This document shows positions 5,030 to 7,174 of a stretch of 7,174 nucleotides of DNA, in pieces; position 1 is the stretch's first letter; each line of letters starts with the position of its first letter. Source of the DNA: Oscillospiraceae bacterium (lineage in GTDB: Bacteria > Bacillota > Clostridia > Oscillospirales > Oscillospiraceae); NCBI GenBank assembly GCA_009776905.1, contig WRMX01000078.1, positions 1 through 7,174 of the forward strand. Reading direction: 5' to 3'. The notes below the pieces were generated by a model, which ran no database searches, was not told where the DNA came from, and saw nothing but the letters and a program-made list of their open reading frames with translations. The translations under genes and the position numbers were made by a program.

Positions 5030-6517
5030 ATGGGGAAGTATGTGTTGGCGCTGGATCAGGGCACGACGAGTTCGCGGGCCGTCCTTTTCGACAATGAGCA
5101 GCGCATAGTCTGCATCGCGCAGAAAGAATATTCGCAATTCTTCCCGCAGGAAGGATGGGTCGAGCATGACCCGATGGAGATATTTTCTTCACAGTATGCT
5201 GTGATGATGGAGGTCATTGCGCACAGCGGCGTAAGACCCGGCGACATATCGTCGATCGGCATTGCGAACCAACGCGAAACGACAATCATCTGGGAAAAGT
5301 CGACCGGGCGTCCGATATATAATGCCATCGTGTGGCAATGCCGAAGGACTGCGGATATTGTGGAAAATCTTGTTGAAAGAGGTTTATCCGATTATATTCG
5401 CGATGTCACCGGGTTGGTTCCGGATGCTTATTTTTCGGCGACGAAGATTTCGTGGATTTTGGACAATGTGGAAAACGCGCGAGAGATGGCGCGAAACGGC
5501 GAGCTTTTGTTTGGGACCGTAGATACTTGGCTGCTTTGGAAGCTTACGGGAGGCGCCGTCCACGCGACTGATTATACGAACGCTTCGCGCACGATGCTTT
5601 TTGATATTTATAAGCTGCAATGGGATGAAACGCTGCTTGGGATGCTCGATATTCCGCGCGAGATTTTGCCTGAGGTCAGGGGTTCGAGCGAAATATATGG
5701 CTATACCGATATTTTGGGCGTCGAGGTTCCTATTGCCGGGATCGCAGGCGACCAGCAGGCGGCGCTTTTCGGGCAATGCTGCTTTGAGAGGGGCGAGGTC
5801 AAAAACACTTACGGCACAGGGTGCTTTCTGTTGATGAATACCGGGAGCGAGGCGTGCGGCAGCAAGAATGGGCTGATCACGACATTGGCGGCCGGAATTG
5901 GCGGCGGGCCGGCCTATGCTTTGGAGGGCAGCGTTTTTACCGGTGGCGCTGTCATCCAATGGCTTCGCGACGAGCTTCGGTTATTCGGCGACAGCAGGGA
6001 CGCGGAGTATTATGCGGGCAAGGTCGCCGATTCGGGCGGCGTGTTTTTCGTCCCTGCGTTTACGGGGCTGGGTTCGCCATATTGGGACATGTACGCGCGC
6101 GGCTGTATCGTAGGCATCACAAGGGGGACGACTCGCGAGCATATAATTCGCGCAGCCGAGGAGGCGATTGCGTATCAGTGCTGCGATCTTGTGAGCGCCA
6201 TGGAGAAGGACATAGGTTTTGCAATCGGGGAGATTAGGGCGGACGGCGGCGCTTCAAGGGACAATGTGTTGATGCAGTTTCAGGCGGATATTATGAACAA
6301 GGTCGTGAGAAGGCCTCTGGTTTCGGAGACGACGGCGCTGGGCGCCGCTTCTCTCGCTGGGCTGGCTGTCGGGGTGTGGAAGGATGTCGGTGAGGTCAGG
6401 CAGCTTTGGAGCTGCGGGGCGTCGTTTGTGCCGCAGATGGATGGTTCGCGGCGTGATGATTTGTTGCGAGGCTGGCATAAGGCTGTGGGTTGCAGCCGCG
6501 GTTATGGCGCGGAGTGA
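5030..6517 (+). CDS. glpK: Glycerol kinase
   Basis: This 495-residue cytoplasmic FGGY-family enzyme phosphorylates glycerol with ATP to sn-glycerol-3-phosphate. Visible motifs: ATP-phosphate loop LDQGTTSSRA (8-17), WVEHDP (43-48), NQRETTIIW (80-88, with glycerol-contacting R82 and E83), Y134, DTWLLWKLTGG (165-175), catalytic base D241 in GDQQAALFGQ, GTGCFLLMNTG (262-272), FTGLGSPYWD (344-353), GITRGTTREHIIRAAEEAIAYQ region (362-383) and ADGGASRDN (404-412). Length is full for the family. ATG 5030 gives the typical MGKYVLALDQG start; GTG 5012 would add six residues. Two allosteric features known from homologues are absent: the FBP-binding GGKGGTR-like loop of the E. coli enzyme and the phosphorylated His near residue 230 of Bacillus and Enterococcus enzymes. 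No glpF or glpD is in the window. Confidence 0.97.
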   Translation: MGKYVLALDQGTTSSRAVLFDNEQRIVCIAQKEYSQFFPQEGWVEHDPMEIFSSQYAVMMEVIAHSGVRPGDISSIGIANQRETTIIWEKSTGRPIYNAIVWQCRRTADIVENLVERGLSDYIRDVTGLVPDAYFSATKISWILDNVENAREMARNGELLFGTVDTWLLWKLTGGAVHATDYTNASRTMLFDIYKLQWDETLLGMLDIPREILPEVRGSSEIYGYTDILGVEVPIAGIAGDQQAALFGQCCFERGEVKNTYGTGCFLLMNTGSEACGSKNGLITTLAAGIGGGPAYALEGSVFTGGAVIQWLRDELRLFGDSRDAEYYAGKVADSGGVFFVPAFTGLGSPYWDMYARGCIVGITRGTTREHIIRAAEEAIAYQCCDLVSAMEKDIGFAIGEIRADGGASRDNVLMQFQADIMNKVVRRPLVSETTALGAASLAGLAVGVWKDVGEVRQLWSCGASFVPQMDGSRRDDLLRGWHKAVGCSRGYGAE

Positions 6518-6526
6518 GCGCGCGGT

Positions 6527-6597
6527 AGCGAAGAATATTGTCTGAGCGCTTACGAGATTACGGAAGCAAAGATTCTTCGCTTCGCTCAGAGTGACAG
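6527..6597. repeat. CHSERSEES-type dispersed repeat with inverted arm, possible glpK terminator
   Basis: On the minus strand 6561-6596 reads, if translated, CHSERSEESLLP, the signature of a short repeat found between genes in many bacteria and a common source of spurious proteins. AGCGAAGAAT (6527-6536) is an exact inverted copy of ATTCTTCGCT (6572-6581), and TCTGAGCG (6541-6548) is an exact inverted copy of CGCTCAGA (6583-6590). The two pairings cross each other, so they cannot both form as a simple hairpin. Lying 10 bases after the glpK stop, the first stem could stabilise or end the operon transcript, though no T-run follows. Confidence 0.75.
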
Positions 6598-6621
6598 GTG
6601 TTGCAGGGCGTTTGCTTTTCG

Positions 6622-6660
6622 AGAGCGCATGCGAGGGGTGGAACCCTCACGTTAGAAAGG
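6622..6660 (+). repeat. Hairpin plus Shine-Dalgarno element, copy 2
   Basis: Bases 6635-6660 repeat 1407-1432 with a single change. Here the best stem is GAGGG/CCCTC (6633-6637/6644-6648) around GTGGAA, weaker than in copy 1, followed by ACGTTAGAAAGG. The AGAAAGG (6654-6660) serves as ribosome binding site for the following gene. Upstream sequence also resembles copy 1: AGCGCATGCG here against AGCGCGCAGCG there, with a few bases missing in this copy. Confidence 0.7.
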
Positions 6661-6674
6661 GGTGTTTTATTTAT

Positions 6675-7174
6675 ATGAAGTACAAAAGCGGAGAGGCTCT
6701 TATCGATTGCTTGAACGCGCATGGAGTGGAGAAAATCTTTATAAATCCCGGCTTTGAATTTATCGACGTTCTGTCGAATGTAGCGAGGGCGCGTGTCGCG
6801 GATGCAAAGGCGCCGCAGTTGGTCTTGTGCCTCGATGAGGCCGTCACGGCATCCGCCGCATATGGGCATTATATGACGACGGGAAAGCCGCAGGTGATAA
6901 TGGTGCATTCGGAGCTTGGCAGCTTGCAATTGGGCGGAAATCTACAGAACCTCCAGTGGGGGCGCGTACCGGCGGTGATTCTCGCGGGATATCAAGATAG
7001 CGATTTGCAGCGCACTTTGTGGAACGGGCAACCGTATGACCAGGGCGGCATCGTGCGAAACAGCGTTAAGTTTGACCGTAGATTGGAAGGCGATGAAAAT
7101 CTGTTTGAGGTATTTGCGGAAGCGTTCAGTATCGCTTGCTCCGAGCCGACGGGGCCTGTATATATCACGTTTCC
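6675..7174 (+). CDS. Thiamine-diphosphate-dependent enzyme, acetolactate synthase-like (5' part)
   Basis: The 166 codons present run off the window end, so the gene is partial. They cover most of a ThDP enzyme pyrimidine-binding domain: SGEALIDCLNAHGVEKIFINPG (5-26), then the conserved activating glutamate E55 in LDEAVTASAAYGHYMTTGKPQ, the VHSELGSLQLGGNLQN segment (78-92), the dimer-core piece GRVPAVILAGYQD (96-108) and DQGGIVRNSVKFDRRL (122-137). The last pieces resemble the thiamine-pyrophosphate-requiring proteins annotated near acetolactate synthases but distinct from IlvB. ATG 6675 follows AGAAAGGGGTG, ending at 6664, by 10 bases. The substrate cannot be judged without the C-terminal domain. 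An oxalyl-CoA decarboxylase, benzoylformate decarboxylase or sulfopyruvate-type enzyme is not excluded. Confidence 0.8.
   Translation, partial: MKYKSGEALIDCLNAHGVEKIFINPGFEFIDVLSNVARARVADAKAPQLVLCLDEAVTASAAYGHYMTTGKPQVIMVHSELGSLQLGGNLQNLQWGRVPAVILAGYQDSDLQRTLWNGQPYDQGGIVRNSVKFDRRLEGDENLFEVFAEAFSIACSEPTGPVYITF

Noticed and set aside
1446..5030. WalR-type binding sites (TGTWA-N5-TGTWA direct repeats) in the gaps between these genes
   Set aside because: Only a single TGTAAC at 4981-4986 was seen, without a properly spaced partner.
5384..5959. 191-codon minus-strand frame opposite glpK
   Set aside because: It is antisense to a full-length glycerol kinase with all motifs, and the predicted protein has no recognisable domain.
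6558..6929. 123-codon minus-strand frame ending in CHSERSEESLLP
   Set aside because: The ending is a translated intergenic repeat, a known artefact, and the rest is antisense to the ThDP enzyme gene.

Overview
The window looks like chromosomal DNA of a Gram-positive-type anaerobe, most likely class Clostridia (Bacillota). The main reason is a WalR/WalK-like two-component pair followed by a membrane-anchored YycH-like protein. Strong Shine-Dalgarno sequences, a moderately GC-rich coding style with many intergenic palindromes, and a Gly tRNA with an encoded CCA end also fit. The order and genus cannot be fixed from the sequence. No phage, CRISPR or defence locus is visible.

Layout. Bases 1-412 are AT-rich with no convincing gene. 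They hold a perfect 16-nt palindrome (96-111) and a strong extended -10 promoter (to 305) that probably drives tRNA-Gly(TCC) at 413-486. A pair of palindromes arranged as an inverted repeat follows (544-614), then an ADP-ribose pyrophosphatase-type Nudix hydrolase (714-1250). Next come about 190 bases packed with inverted repeats (1244-1432), which form the leader of a likely operon: response regulator (1446-2135), sensor kinase overlapping it by 8 bases (2128-3576), YycH-like accessory protein (3675-4970) and glycerol kinase (5030-6517). After glpK lies a copy of the widespread repeat whose spurious translation reads CHSERSEES, then a second copy of the hairpin plus Shine-Dalgarno element seen before walR. 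Last is the 5' part of a thiamine-diphosphate-dependent enzyme (6675 to the window end).

How the genes may work together. The kinase and regulator should form an envelope-sensing signalling pair, and the accessory protein, with one N-terminal membrane segment and an external domain, probably modulates the kinase. GlpK makes glycerol-3-phosphate, a precursor of membrane lipid and of glycerol-phosphate wall polymers. A link between envelope signalling and glycerol phosphate supply is possible but is only inferred from adjacency. The Nudix enzyme and the ThDP enzyme look like independent housekeeping or catabolic genes.

The most unusual signals are between the genes. A hairpin fused to a Shine-Dalgarno sequence (25 of 26 bases identical) lies directly before two unrelated genes, and the walR leader is a mosaic of palindromes. 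The genes belong to known families. I did not find a clearly new multi-gene system.
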